A stretch of 64,000 nucleotides of DNA from Effusibacillus consociatus (GCF_042652925.1 NZ_JBHSHC010000014.1:62001-126000); one strand, 5' to 3'; counted from the stretch's first letter, positions 7,746 through 17,211 are shown. The notes: generated by a model from the letters alone, not told the origin. Made by a program: numbers and translations.

Positions 7746-8621
7746 TTGCTTCAGGCTGTTGTACAAGGAATCTTAATGGGCAGTGTCTACGGTTTGATTG
7801 CGCTTGGTTTAACTCTGATTTTCGGTATCATGCGCGTGATCAACTTTGGACATGGAACCTTTTTGATGATGGCAATGTTTATTTCCTATTTCGGGATTAC
7901 ATTTCTCGGTCTTCATCCTTATCTAACATTGCTGATCGTAGTTCCGGTGATATTTGTTATAGGATATGTAACCAATAGATGGCTCATTCAACCTGTCTTA
8001 AACAAGGAGCAAGATGTTCGAGAACCGATCTCCGCTCTTTTATTAACTGCGGCCATTGCGATTGTTATTGAAAATGGGTTTCTCGCCCTGTTTAAAGCGG
8101 ATTATCGTGTAGCGAAAACATCTTTCTCAGATCAAACGATTCAACTGGGCTCCATTATTATCAACACGCCAAAACTGTATGCCTTTTTCCTGTGTGCCAT
8201 TGTTACCGTATTGTTCTATCTTTTCATGAATCGGACCGAAATTGGACGAAGAATCCGTGCGGTTGGACAGGATCGAAACGCGGCCAAATTAATGGGTATT
8301 TCTGTGGAGAAAACGTTTAGCATTGCATTTGGAGTCGGAATGGCTTTATTAGGCGCTGCAGGCGTCGCGTTACTTCCCTTCAATCAGTTGTACCCGGCTA
8401 TCGGATCGTTATTTGGGACGATGGCTTTCGTGACAGTTGTTCTGGGGGGGCTTGGCAGCATTCCGGGGGCCATCATCGGCGGACTCCTTATTGGGATTGT
8501 AGAATCGGTGTCCTCTTTATATGTGCCTTACACATTGTCTCCAATGATCGTTCTTTACGGATTTTTGATTTTCTTATTTATTCGTCCAAGCGGACTCTTT
8601 GGATCTCCGCATGACTGGTAA
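7746..8621 (+). CDS. ABC transporter permease, LivH type
   Basis: Inner-membrane permease of 291 residues with about eight hydrophobic segments. The family motifs are clear: GSVYGLIALGLTLIFG at the N-terminus, GRRIRAVGQDRNAAKLMGI in the cytoplasmic loop that contacts the ATPase, and VVLGGLGSIPGAIIGG near the end. The TTG start at 7746 follows a GAGAGGAGGA site at ideal spacing. It should pair with the LivM-type permease 15 bp downstream to form the transport channel. Confidence 0.93.
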   Translation: MLQAVVQGILMGSVYGLIALGLTLIFGIMRVINFGHGTFLMMAMFISYFGITFLGLHPYLTLLIVVPVIFVIGYVTNRWLIQPVLNKEQDVREPISALLLTAAIAIVIENGFLALFKADYRVAKTSFSDQTIQLGSIIINTPKLYAFFLCAIVTVLFYLFMNRTEIGRRIRAVGQDRNAAKLMGISVEKTFSIAFGVGMALLGAAGVALLPFNQLYPAIGSLFGTMAFVTVVLGGLGSIPGAIIGGLLIGIVESVSSLYVPYTLSPMIVLYGFLIFLFIRPSGLFGSPHDW

Positions 8622-8636
8622 AAAGGAGTGAGACTG

Positions 8637-9650
8637 ATGAAAAGATTTATGCCTCTGCTTATTGCCGCATTAGTGTTTCTTGTTTTACCAGTCTTTGTCC
8701 AAGACGATTATATTTTGCTGGCTTGCATCAACATTTTTCTTTTCGCCTATCTCGCGACCGCTTGGAACATTGTGGGCGGATTTGCAGGACAATTAAGTTT
8801 TGGTCACTCTGCCTTTATGGCGATCGGTGGATACATTTCGTCACTCCTTTTTATTCATCTTGGATTGACACCCTGGATCGGGATGATTATAGGTGGAATC
8901 GTCAGCGCAATTGTAGCCGTCCTAATCGGGGTCCCTACCTTTAAACTTAAAGGGGCTTATTATGCTATTGCGACAATTGCGTTTTCAGGCGGGTTGCTTA
9001 CAATCCTAAATACCGTACAGCATATTGGAAAAATTGAACTGGGCGCTTCAGAGGGAATTGTAGTTCCATACAAAAGTGACGCTACGTTCCTTGATTTTCA
9101 ATTTGTGGAAAAATTACCGTACTACTATATCATTTATGTATTTCTTGCGATCATTCTATTTGTTTCCTGGTACATTGACCGTTCCAAACTTGGGTTCTAT
9201 CTTACCGCATTGCGCGAAGACGAAGATGCCGCAAAAGCTCTTGGAATTAACACATCTCGTGTAAAGCTTTATGCAGCGGCCATCTCCGCCTTCTTCACAG
9301 GCATCGGGGGGACATACTTCGGTCAGCTTACCATGTACATTCTTCCTGATACTATTGCGGGTGCCGGTATGTCGGTACAAATGGTTTTCTTAAGCATTGT
9401 AGGTGGCATTGGCACCGTTTTTGGACCGTTTGTTGGTTCTCTTTTCCTTACAACGATCGGAGAAATTACCCGCGTTTCGTTGGGTGACTCCATTCCTGGG
9501 CTGCATCTTGTAATTTACGGCACCATCGTAGCGCTTATAATACTGTTTTGCCCGAAAGGCATTTTAGAACCCTTACAAAATCTTCTGTCAAAAAGGAAGG
9601 AGCGGAAGGTAATCGATGGGCGTGTTGTTGCAAATCAACGATCTAAATAA
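8637..9650 (+). CDS. ABC transporter permease, LivM type
   Basis: Second permease subunit, 337 residues, multi-spanning. Signature segments are NIVGGFAGQLSFGHSAFMAIGGY, LREDEDAAKALGINTSRVKL and SIVGGIGTVFGPFVGS. The ATG at 8637 is preferred over the GTG at 8628 because the AAAGGAG site directly abuts the GTG but is correctly spaced from the ATG. Its 3' end overlaps the next gene by 35 bp, so the two are translationally linked. Confidence 0.92.
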   Translation: MKRFMPLLIAALVFLVLPVFVQDDYILLACINIFLFAYLATAWNIVGGFAGQLSFGHSAFMAIGGYISSLLFIHLGLTPWIGMIIGGIVSAIVAVLIGVPTFKLKGAYYAIATIAFSGGLLTILNTVQHIGKIELGASEGIVVPYKSDATFLDFQFVEKLPYYYIIYVFLAIILFVSWYIDRSKLGFYLTALREDEDAAKALGINTSRVKLYAAAISAFFTGIGGTYFGQLTMYILPDTIAGAGMSVQMVFLSIVGGIGTVFGPFVGSLFLTTIGEITRVSLGDSIPGLHLVIYGTIVALIILFCPKGILEPLQNLLSKRKERKVIDGRVVANQRSK

Positions 9651-10341
9651 AAAATTCGGGGGACTGACCGTAACAAAAAATTTGACACTTTCCATTAACG
9701 AGGGGCAAATCTATGGAATTATCGGCCCGAATGGGGCGGGTAAATCCACACTTTTTAACCAAATTTCCGGCTACATTAAACCGGATAGCGGTTCCATCGT
9801 GTATAACGGAAAGGATATTACAGGCAAACCGCCTCACGTTCTTTGTCATGAGGGGATCGGAAGAACGTTTCAGATTGTAAAACCGTTTGGCAATAAGACG
9901 GTTCTTTATAACGTGGCGGTTGGCGCGTTCGCAAGAACCAATAACCGCAAAGCCGCGTTGGAGAAAGCGGAAGAAGTCATCGAAAAAGCAGGACTAGGCA
10001 GTCGCAAAGATGTTCTTGCAAAAAATCTTACAATTGTTGACAGAAAACGTCTTGAAATCGCCAAAGCACTAGCTACGGAACCAAAGCTTCTTTTATTGGA
10101 TGAAGTGCTTGCAGGGCTTACTCCGAGCGAGGTCGATGATGCAGTAAAACTCATTCGTGAAATTCGTGAATCCGGTGTAACCATTTTAATGATTGAGCAT
10201 GTCATGCGTGCCGTTATGCAGCTCTGTGAACGGGTATTGGTTATCTCGTACGGTGAAAAGATTGCAGAGGGAACCCCGCAAGATGTAACCCAGGATCCAA
10301 TAGTAATCGAAGCATATCTGGGGGGTGAAGTTCATGCTTAA
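9616..10341 (+). CDS. ABC transporter ATP-binding protein, LivG type
   Basis: ATPase of the Liv-type importer, 241 residues. Walker A GPNGAGKST starts at residue 37, Walker B is LLLLDEVLAGL, and the switch histidine is in MIEHVM. The signature motif is the loose LivG version (NLTIVDRKRLEIAKAL) rather than LSGGQ, which is usual in this subfamily. The gene begins inside the end of the LivM gene and overlaps the LivF-type ATPase gene by 8 bp. Confidence 0.93.
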   Translation: MGVLLQINDLNKKFGGLTVTKNLTLSINEGQIYGIIGPNGAGKSTLFNQISGYIKPDSGSIVYNGKDITGKPPHVLCHEGIGRTFQIVKPFGNKTVLYNVAVGAFARTNNRKAALEKAEEVIEKAGLGSRKDVLAKNLTIVDRKRLEIAKALATEPKLLLLDEVLAGLTPSEVDDAVKLIREIRESGVTILMIEHVMRAVMQLCERVLVISYGEKIAEGTPQDVTQDPIVIEAYLGGEVHA

Positions 10342-11038
10342 AGTAAACAATCTATCTGTACACTACGGTGGCATGCAAGCATTGAGCGGAGCCAGCTTAC
10401 AAGTTTTCGAAGGGGAAATTGTAAGTATAGTCGGCAGTAATGGTGCAGGGAAATCAACGCTGATCAACTCTATTTCCGGTATGCGGAAGTTAACAAGTGG
10501 ATCTGTTGAATTTCAGGGTCAAGACATTACAGCAGTTCCGGCACATGAACGGGTGGGTCTCGGAATTGCTCAAGTTCCGGAAGGAAGGCGTTTGTTTCCG
10601 CTCATGACTGTGAAAGAGAATCTCCTTCTGGGGTCTACGATTCCGGAAGCGAAAAAACACCGCCAGGAAACATTGGATGAAATCTATGAATTGCTTCCGC
10701 GTTTAAAGGAACGAGAAAACCAAATCGCAAAAACTTTAAGCGGCGGAGAACAACAGATGGTGGCAATCGGCCGAGCTCTTATGAGCAGACCGAAACTATT
10801 GATGTTTGACGAACCGTCCCTTGGTTTATCCCCTTTGCTGGTGAAGCAGCTTTTTCAATTGATCCAGCAAATCAACAAGGGCGGAATCACCATCATGCTT
10901 GTTGAGCAAAACGTGAGACAGACCCTTCAAATCGTGGATCGTTCCTATGTTTTGGAAAATGGATCAATCTCAATTGAAGGAAACGGAACGGACTTACTCA
11001 ATAACGAACACGTTAAAAAAGCATTCTTGGGAATGTAG
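10334..11038 (+). CDS. ABC transporter ATP-binding protein, LivF type
   Basis: Second ATPase of the importer, 234 residues. Walker A GSNGAGKST starts at residue 34, the signature is LSGGEQQMVAIGRAL, Walker B is LLMFDEPSLGLSP and the switch histidine is replaced by Gln in VEQNVR, as in other LivF proteins. The ATG at 10334 lies within the last codons of the LivG gene and follows GGGGTGAAG. The aldehyde dehydrogenase gene starts 12 bp after its stop, so import and oxidation are co-transcribed. Confidence 0.93.
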   Translation: MLKVNNLSVHYGGMQALSGASLQVFEGEIVSIVGSNGAGKSTLINSISGMRKLTSGSVEFQGQDITAVPAHERVGLGIAQVPEGRRLFPLMTVKENLLLGSTIPEAKKHRQETLDEIYELLPRLKERENQIAKTLSGGEQQMVAIGRALMSRPKLLMFDEPSLGLSPLLVKQLFQLIQQINKGGITIMLVEQNVRQTLQIVDRSYVLENGSISIEGNGTDLLNNEHVKKAFLGM

Positions 11039-11050
11039 GAGGGAAGCAGG

Positions 11051-12484
11051 ATGTATCGATTTGGTTCTTTGATTAACGGTGAAATGCTCGTAGGGGGAGG
11101 ACGTACGACTTTTGAAGTATGGAATCCCTATAACCAAGAATTGGTTGGAACTGTGGATTTTGCCACTTTGGAAGACGCCAATCATGCGGTAGAAGTCGCT
11201 CATCGTGTATTTCATGACACAATGAAGAAGCTTCCTGCTCATGAACGTTCCACAATTCTCCGCAAAGCAGCAGATCTTCTCGAAAATGATTCGGAACGCT
11301 TCGCAACTTTGTTGTGTCAAGAAGCGGGAAAACCGATTCGTGACTCACGCGGGGAAGTAGGACGAGCCGTACAAGTTCTCCGTTTTGCCAGCGAAGAAGC
11401 AAAAAAGATTACCGGAGAATTGATTCCGCTTGATGCCGCGGTTGGCGGTGAAAACCGTGTGGGTATGTCAAAGAAATACCCTCTTGGAGTCGTATTGGCG
11501 ATCACACCGTTTAACTTCCCGCTAAATTTGGTGTTGCATAAGTTAGCACCTGCGTTTGCGGCCGGAAATACTGTTGTGTTAAAACCGGCCGAAAAAACTC
11601 CTCTCAGCTCCATTTTGTTAGCTGAAGTTTTCGAAAAAGCAGGTCTTCCAAAAGGTGCACTTAACATTGTCATGGGAACCGGTGTTGAATTAGGGGAACC
11701 GCTCGTTACGCATCCTCTGGTGAAAAAAGTAACCTTTACCGGAAGCGGCCCGATTGGTTTTAAAATCAAAGAAATGGCAGGAAACAAGAAAGTAACGCTC
11801 GAACTTGGCTCCAATTCACCGAACATAATTTTTGCCGACGCAGACCTTGATCTCGCCGCGACGAGCATGGTGAAAGGCGGATTTGCTTTCGCGGGTCAGG
11901 CTTGTATTTCCGTACAACGAATCTATGTACAAAAAGAAGTTTTTCAATCATTCCTTGATAGATTTGTACCGCTAGTGGAAGCGCTGAAGGTGGGAGATCC
12001 CCTTGATGAAACAACCGATGTAGGTCCGATGATCACTCAGGATGCAGCAAACCGTATCGAGGAATGGGTACATGAAGCGGTAACACAAGGAGCAAAAGTT
12101 CTTGCGGGCGGAAAACGTGAAGGACAAAGCTACTTGCCAACCGTTCTGTCTGAAGTAGAACCTTCCATGAAGGTAGTATGCCAAGAAGTTTTCGCTCCTC
12201 TTGTTTGCGTTATTCCATTTGAAACCGAAGAAGAAGTGGTTGCCGCTGCCAATAACTCCGATTATGGTCTGCAAGCAGGGGTATTCACCAAAGACATCAA
12301 CCGTGCGTTCCGACTAGCGGATACACTTGAAACGGGCGGTGTATGGATCAATGAAATTTCAACCGTCCGCTACGACCATATTCCGTATGGCGGCGTGAAA
12401 CAAAGCGGAATCGGAAAAGAGGGCGTTAAATACGCAATCGAGGATATGATGGAAATCAAATTTATCGGAATCCGACTTTCTTAA
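11051..12484 (+). CDS. NAD(P)-dependent aldehyde dehydrogenase
   Basis: A 477-residue aldehyde dehydrogenase with all expected landmarks: LAITPFNFPLN, LKPAEKTPLSS, FTGSGPIG, general base Glu251 in LELGSNS, catalytic Cys285 in GQACISVQR and the intact QEVFAPLV cofactor motif. It is a paralogue of the enzyme at 3572 and shares its LELGSNS form, which suggests related chemistry. It lies between the Liv-type transporter and an iron alcohol dehydrogenase, so the imported compound is probably converted to an aldehyde and then to an acid. The substrate is not identifiable from sequence. Confidence 0.92.
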   Translation: MYRFGSLINGEMLVGGGRTTFEVWNPYNQELVGTVDFATLEDANHAVEVAHRVFHDTMKKLPAHERSTILRKAADLLENDSERFATLLCQEAGKPIRDSRGEVGRAVQVLRFASEEAKKITGELIPLDAAVGGENRVGMSKKYPLGVVLAITPFNFPLNLVLHKLAPAFAAGNTVVLKPAEKTPLSSILLAEVFEKAGLPKGALNIVMGTGVELGEPLVTHPLVKKVTFTGSGPIGFKIKEMAGNKKVTLELGSNSPNIIFADADLDLAATSMVKGGFAFAGQACISVQRIYVQKEVFQSFLDRFVPLVEALKVGDPLDETTDVGPMITQDAANRIEEWVHEAVTQGAKVLAGGKREGQSYLPTVLSEVEPSMKVVCQEVFAPLVCVIPFETEEEVVAAANNSDYGLQAGVFTKDINRAFRLADTLETGGVWINEISTVRYDHIPYGGVKQSGIGKEGVKYAIEDMMEIKFIGIRLS

Positions 12485-12498
12485 TAGGAGGCTGCAAT

Positions 12499-13656
12499 AT
12501 GAGTATCTCGTTTTTCCGAACGCCTGGCGTTCTCATTACTGGCGTAGGTTCTGTTTCACAGATCAGAACCGAAGCCCAAAAGCTAGGAGCAACGAAAATT
12601 CTTGTCATTACCGATAAGATTATAAATGAGACAGGTCTTGTCAAAAATGTAACGCAGCACTTTGGCGATATCCCATTTGATATTATCGATCAAGTGATTC
12701 CCGAGCCGCCGTTTGAAAATCTAGAAGAAATTGCCGGAACGATTAAAGGAAAAGGATACGATTTATTTGTGGGGGTTGGGGGCGGATCCGCTCTCGACAG
12801 CACAAAAGTTCTTTCGATTATCATGACAAACGAAGGGGATGTACGCGATCTCGTCGGAATCGAAAAAGTTCAAAACAAAGGGATTCCGTTCATCTTAATC
12901 CCCACCACATCCGGTACTGGCAGCGAAGTGACCTACAACGCGATCTTTACGGATATTCGGGACAACGTGAAAAAGGGAATTGTAAGTCCATATCTCTTGC
13001 CCGATGTAGCGATTGTCGACGCAGAAATGACCGTGACATGCCCTCCGAGCGTTACTGCAGCTTCCGGAATGGACGCACTGGTACACGCGGTTGAATCGTA
13101 CACGGCCATTCGGGCGAGCGAGTTGACCGATGGAATTGCGCTTCAAGCCATCAAACTTGTCTCTCGTTCACTTCGAAATGCTGTCTACAACGGAAAAGAC
13201 ATCAAAGCGAGGGAAGACATGGCGATGGGCAGCCTTCTTGCGGGAATTTCCCTTGGAAATGCAGGGGTAGGTGCCGTTCACGCACTAGCATATCCGTTGG
13301 GAGGAAAATTCCATGTCACACATGGTGTATCCAATTCGATGCTGCTTCCTTTTGTGATGAAATACAACGTGGTCTCCAACCTCGAAAAATTTGCGGAAGT
13401 CGCAAAAGCCATGGGAGAGAATGTAGAGGGTCTTTCCCTCCGTGAAGCGGCAGATTGTGCGGTTCAAGCAATGGCAAAACTTTCGGAAGACGTGGGAATT
13501 CCGAAAATGAAAGAGGTAAAAGGGTTAACGGAGGCAGACATTCCGGCTCTTGCGGAAGAAGCAAGCAAGATCGACCGTCTGTTAAACAATAATCCGCGTT
13601 GGTTGACCAAAAGAGAGATTGAACAAATCTATCGTGAAGCGTACGTAGGAGAATAA
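12499..13656 (+). CDS. iron-containing (group III) alcohol dehydrogenase
   Basis: A 385-residue metal-dependent alcohol dehydrogenase. The nucleotide-binding turn is VGVGGGSALD, followed by PTTSGTGSEVT. The metal ligands are visible as DALVHAVES and VHALAYPLGGKFHVTHG. The start follows AGGAGG 15 bp after the aldehyde dehydrogenase stop. The enzyme could oxidise the imported alcohol to an aldehyde for the preceding dehydrogenase, or reduce an aldehyde. It is the last gene of the LacI-controlled operon and is followed by a strong terminator. Confidence 0.92.
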   Translation: MSISFFRTPGVLITGVGSVSQIRTEAQKLGATKILVITDKIINETGLVKNVTQHFGDIPFDIIDQVIPEPPFENLEEIAGTIKGKGYDLFVGVGGGSALDSTKVLSIIMTNEGDVRDLVGIEKVQNKGIPFILIPTTSGTGSEVTYNAIFTDIRDNVKKGIVSPYLLPDVAIVDAEMTVTCPPSVTAASGMDALVHAVESYTAIRASELTDGIALQAIKLVSRSLRNAVYNGKDIKAREDMAMGSLLAGISLGNAGVGAVHALAYPLGGKFHVTHGVSNSMLLPFVMKYNVVSNLEKFAEVAKAMGENVEGLSLREAADCAVQAMAKLSEDVGIPKMKEVKGLTEADIPALAEEASKIDRLLNNNPRWLTKREIEQIYREAYVGE

Positions 13657-13660
13657 ATAA

Positions 13661-13697
13661 AAATGGGTATCTCAATCTTTTGAGGTACCCATTTTTT
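13661..13697 (+). terminator. rho-independent terminator of the Liv-type operon
   Basis: Stem AAATGGGTA / TACCCATTT, extended by the inner CTCA / TGAG pairing, and ended by a T run. It begins 5 bp after the alcohol dehydrogenase stop codon. Confidence 0.88.
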
Positions 13698-13825
13698 AAA
13701 AACATTTATGCATTTATATGCACAAGGGTTATGTAGAAGCAAATGTGATTGCAGTTGTGAGTTATTCGGATAGACAGGAGATGCGCGGGCATATAAGTTT
13801 GGAAGTTAGTAATCCGGAAGACTCT

Positions 13826-14515
13826 CTATGCTTGCTGCAATGAATTTTGGAGGGAGTTAATTAAACTTTCCATTGCTCTGCTTACGTACTCATTCCTTCT
13901 TTGTAAAAGTCCGATTGTGACATCAAGTTCCAAATCGTGAGCTGCTTTTACAACTGTCCCTGGCGGTAATGGATTGGTCACGGCCAAGGGGACTATTCCG
14001 ATACCAAGTCCCTTTTGTACCATCTGTTTAACCGCTTCAACACTTCCAGTTTGGATGACGGGAATCACATTATTGCCTCTTTCCCATAATATTTTTTCCA
14101 ATTTCCTTCGATAAGCACAATTACGCCCGGTGAGTATTAGGCGTTCACCTTTCAATCGCCTGCACAGATCAGGTTTTTGACTGCTGCAAGCGGATGTGTA
14201 TCAGGCAACAGCAGACCAAGCTTCTCAGTAAACAATGGATGAAATTTTAGCCCCAGGTCTAAGTCAGGTGCTGTGCAAATACCAATATCCAATTCCCCAG
14301 ACGACACCCGTTCACTGATTGTAACGGTGTTTCCTATTTCCAGCGTGAGTTTGTACCTTAGGATGTTGATTGCAATAACCAACCAAAATTTCAGGTAAAC
14401 GTATACTTGCAGTAGGTGCCATCGACCCGATTCGGATATTCCCTGTTTATCCGGTAGTAATATCAGCCATGGTCTGACGGAGGTTTTCTACATTATTCGT
14501 TTTTACAAATATATC
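13826..14515 (-). pseudogene. decayed LysR-family regulator (effector domain only)
   Basis: Read on the minus strand, the region encodes most of a LysR effector domain: LRQTMADITTG, then TGNIRIGSMAPTASIRLPEIL, then SERVSSGELDIGICTAPDLD, then LKGERLILTGRNC, GLGIGIVPLAV and a normal C-terminus. It is broken by a TAA at about 14448 where relatives have Gln (TGQTGN), by a one-base frameshift near 14362 and by another near 14155. The N-terminal helix-turn-helix (roughly the first 85 residues) is absent; the space is occupied by the start of the divergent MFS gene. It may once have controlled that transporter. Several independent lesions make sequencing error unlikely. Confidence 0.8.
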
Positions 14516-14552
14516 ATTGTCGCTTATCCTATTGTCAAGGAGGAGGTTTCCA

Positions 14553-15833
14553 ATGAATGTTTACGGTTCTTCAATGAAACCAACATCGCACCGAATATAC
14601 TGGATTGTAGCTGGAGTAACATTTTTAACCCTATTGGTTTCAGCTGGAGTACGGTCAACTCCGGGTGTACTGATCATTCCCCTCGAACAATCATTTGGAT
14701 GGGATCGGACGGCTGTTACTTTCCCTTTAGCTATCAACCTGGCGCTGTATGGCCTGTGTGGTCCGTTTGCCGCCGCCTTTATGGAACGATATGGGATAAG
14801 ACGAATTATGATTATCGCACTCTCATTGTTGGCTATTGGAACAAGCCTTTCATCTTTGATGAAGAGTGAGTGGCATATGGCGATCTTATGGGGAGTGGTG
14901 GTTGGTCTTGGCACAGGATTAACTTCCTCCGTTTTGGGAGCGGTTGTAGCCAACAAGTGGTTTAAAGAACGACGGGGCTTGATTGTTGGAATGTTTACCG
15001 CAAGCGGAGCGACGGGTCAGCTTATTTTCCTGCCTCTGTTTGCAAAAATAACGTCATCGTATAGTTGGCAAGCTGTTGTTTGGGTTACGTCCGCCGCTTC
15101 TCTGATAGTCGTTTTGCTGGTTGTATGGCTGATGCGTAACAAACCTGACGATGCAGGAGTTCTTCCATATGGGGCAGTGGAGGCTTCTGAAGTTGATGAA
15201 CAGCGACAAACTAACCCATTCGTTTCTGTGGTGAATGGGCTGAGAGCAGGCATCCGGTCCAAGGATTTTTGGTTACTTGCAGGTAGTTTCTTCATATGTG
15301 GTCTTTCAACAAATGGACTTATCGGAACACATTTTATTCCCCACAGTATTGAACATGGAATTCCTGAAGTAAGAGCGTCGAGCATGTTAGCCGTTATAGG
15401 AATCTTTGATATCATGGGTACTATAGCTTCCGGATGGCTTACAGACCGTTGGGATAGTCGTTGGCTTTTATTCTGGTATTATGGACTGCGTGGGTTCTCG
15501 CTATTGCTTTTGCCTTATGCGATAGGTGAATCATCCTTCGGTCTTGTTCTTTTTATTGTCTTCTACGGATTGGATTGGGTTGCCACAGTTCCTCCTACGG
15601 TACGCTTATGTGCCGACTCATTTGGTAAGGAAAGCGGGGTTGTATTTGGTTGGATCTGGGCATCCCATCAACTTGGAGCGGCCACAGCCGCCTTTGGCGG
15701 TGGGGTGTTACATTCTTTGTTTGGCGATTACCAACTAACTTTTCTTTTAGCGGGATTGTCTTGTTTAGTTGCATCAGGATTAGTAGTGAAGATACGTAAA
15801 AATAATAAACCGGTTGTCCGGCATCTGGCTTAG
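14553..15833 (+). CDS. MFS transporter, oxalate/formate-antiporter or monocarboxylate-like
   Basis: A 426-residue, 12-segment major facilitator. Features are an N-terminal helix ending AGVRSTPGVLIIPLEQSFGWDRTAV, the loop MERYGIRRIM, KWFKERRGLIVGMFTASGATGQ, a long central loop near residues 205-225, and the second-half loop GWLTDRWDSRW. The wording FGWDRTAV and ANKWFKERRG is typical of the MCT/OFA-like subgroup that moves organic anions. The ATG at 14553 follows AGGAGGAGG. The dead LysR gene lies divergently upstream, and a Dabb-domain gene follows in the same direction after about 105 bp. Substrate unknown. Confidence 0.87.
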   Translation: MNVYGSSMKPTSHRIYWIVAGVTFLTLLVSAGVRSTPGVLIIPLEQSFGWDRTAVTFPLAINLALYGLCGPFAAAFMERYGIRRIMIIALSLLAIGTSLSSLMKSEWHMAILWGVVVGLGTGLTSSVLGAVVANKWFKERRGLIVGMFTASGATGQLIFLPLFAKITSSYSWQAVVWVTSAASLIVVLLVVWLMRNKPDDAGVLPYGAVEASEVDEQRQTNPFVSVVNGLRAGIRSKDFWLLAGSFFICGLSTNGLIGTHFIPHSIEHGIPEVRASSMLAVIGIFDIMGTIASGWLTDRWDSRWLLFWYYGLRGFSLLLLPYAIGESSFGLVLFIVFYGLDWVATVPPTVRLCADSFGKESGVVFGWIWASHQLGAATAAFGGGVLHSLFGDYQLTFLLAGLSCLVASGLVVKIRKNNKPVVRHLA

Positions 15834-15938
15834 GGACTCAAAGATCCACTTTGGGTCATATTGAATCTAAACAAGAAGGAATGAAACCAAACCTATCGAA
15901 AATTATATACATTTAGAAGAAGAGAGGGGATACAAGAG

Positions 15939-16235
15939 ATGATTGAACACATCGTAATCTTAAAGTTCAGTCCTGAAACCACTACCGAACAAAAAGACCA
16001 GGTGATCCAAAAGTTAAAGGATTTAAAACAGCAAATCCCTGGAATCCTGGATCTCCAATGCAACTACAACTTTTGTCCACGAAGCCAAGGTTTCGAGATC
16101 GGGCTTACCGTTCGATTTGAATCCAAACAGGCACTGGAAGAGTACGGTCCTCATCCGAAACACCAAGAAGCTGTTTCTTATATGAGAGAAGTTGCGAAAT
16201 TGTCCGATATCATTGTTGTCGATTTTGAAATTTAA
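15939..16235 (+). CDS. Dabb (stress-responsive A/B barrel) domain protein
   Basis: A 98-residue protein that forms one dimeric alpha-beta barrel domain. It starts MIEHIVILKFSPETT and shows the family pattern of an N-terminal strand with His4, a helix (EQKDQVIQKLKDLKQQIPGI) and a C-terminal HPKHQEAVSYMREVAKLSDIIVVDFE. Such proteins are cytoplasmic, and their function is usually unknown; some act in aromatic or polyketide metabolism. It may be co-expressed with the MFS transporter upstream. The gene follows GAGAGGGG. Confidence 0.88.
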   Translation: MIEHIVILKFSPETTTEQKDQVIQKLKDLKQQIPGILDLQCNYNFCPRSQGFEIGLTVRFESKQALEEYGPHPKHQEAVSYMREVAKLSDIIVVDFEI

Positions 16236-16243
16236 AATAAGTT

Positions 16244-16279
16244 GGGCTGGGTTTAAATAAATTCAGCCTTCCTTTTTTG
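16244..16279 (+). terminator. probable terminator after the Dabb gene
   Basis: GGGCTG / CAGCCT stem with a 14-nt A/T-rich loop, then CC and a run of six T. The stem is short, so it is probably weak. Confidence 0.55.
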
Positions 16280-16378
16280 TTAAGACAGGCACAAAAGCCC
16301 GGTCTCCCACATATAGTGAAGCACAGGCGCAGTACAGACCCATTTTTGTACATACCATGTGGGAGGTGACGGACATCC

Positions 16379-17080
16379 ATGCCTGGACTCTTGGCGACAA
16401 TCGCCTGGTTGTTTCGGGAAGTTGCGTTGTTCATTTCGTATATCAAGAACAATGCTTTCCCGCAGCCGTTGTCTGAACAAGACGAAGAGAAGTATTTGAA
16501 ACTGATGGCTTCGGGTGACGAGAATGCCCGCAATGTACTAATCGAACACAACCTGCGCTTAGTTGCACACATAGTAAAGAAATTCGAGAATACGGGCGAA
16601 GACAATGAAGATTTGATCTCGATTGGAACGATTGGGTTAATTAAAGCGATCGAAAGTTTTCAACCGAACAAGGGAACCAAATTGGCAACTTATGCGGCTC
16701 GTTGTATAGAAAATGAAATCCTGATGCATTTGCGGTCTCTGAAGAAGACCCGGAAAGACGTATCGCTGCATGACCCTATCGGAACTGACAAAGAAGGCAA
16801 TGAAATCACATTAATCGACGTATTGGGAACGGAATCGGATGAAGTGATTGACAAGGTGCAGTTGAAATTGGAAAAAGCCAAGATCTACTCGCGTCTGACC
16901 CTATTGGACGAGCGGGAACAAGAGGTCATACGAGGCCGTTTCGGGCTGCCGGACGGGGAAGAGAAGACGCAACGGGAGATTGCGGAGGAGTTGGGAATCT
17001 CAAGATCCTATGTATCGCGGATTGAGAAGCGTGCGCTGACCAAATTGCTGCATGAGTTTCGGCCGAAGAATCGGGAGTAA
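16379..17080 (+). CDS. sigK: RNA polymerase sporulation sigma-K factor precursor
   Basis: Mother-cell sigma factor that directs late sporulation (coat and maturation genes). The 233-residue protein begins with the hydrophobic pro-sequence that is removed on activation (LLATIAWLFREVALFISYIKN), followed by AFPQPLS at the processing region. Region 2 has NLRLVAHIVKKFENTGEDNEDLISIGTIGLIKA and TYAARCIENEI; region 4 ends with the helix-turn-helix REIAEELGISRSYVSRIEKRAL. The gene is continuous and is not interrupted by a skin-type element. The start follows GGGAGGTG. Its presence is the best evidence that the host forms endospores. A small CCTCGG/CCGAGG hairpin lies at 17092-17108. Confidence 0.95.
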   Translation: MPGLLATIAWLFREVALFISYIKNNAFPQPLSEQDEEKYLKLMASGDENARNVLIEHNLRLVAHIVKKFENTGEDNEDLISIGTIGLIKAIESFQPNKGTKLATYAARCIENEILMHLRSLKKTRKDVSLHDPIGTDKEGNEITLIDVLGTESDEVIDKVQLKLEKAKIYSRLTLLDEREQEVIRGRFGLPDGEEKTQREIAEELGISRSYVSRIEKRALTKLLHEFRPKNRE

Positions 17081-17135
17081 ATCTTCTAAAACCTCGGTCT
17101 TTCCGAGGAATTGTTGTAAAATACAAATGAATTCG

Positions 17136-17180
17136 AGAAAATGGAGTGCCAAACTCTTACCAGTTTGCACTCCATTTTCT
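17136..17180. terminator. strong bidirectional terminator between sigK and the LysR remnant
   Basis: The two arms, 17136-17155 and 17162-17180, are perfectly complementary over 19 bp except for one bulged C. The outer AGAAAA/TTTTCT ends give a T run on both strands, so the element can end sigK transcription from the left and LysR-side transcription from the right. Confidence 0.85.
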
Positions 17181-17211
17181 TATGTCAAATTCATGACAAA
17201 ACCGCATCTAT

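Noticed and set aside
13718..13843. Plus-strand 41-codon frame (starts MHKGYVEANVIAVV) after the Liv-operon terminator
   Set aside because: The amino-acid run looks coding, but there is no ribosome site, it is very short, overlaps the end of the LysR remnant, and I recognise no family. Possibly a gene fragment.
16300..16378. Possible sigma-E-type -10 elements (CATATAGT, CATACCAT) upstream of sigK
   Set aside because: sigK is expected to have a sigma-E promoter, but no matching -35 at the right distance could be identified by eye.
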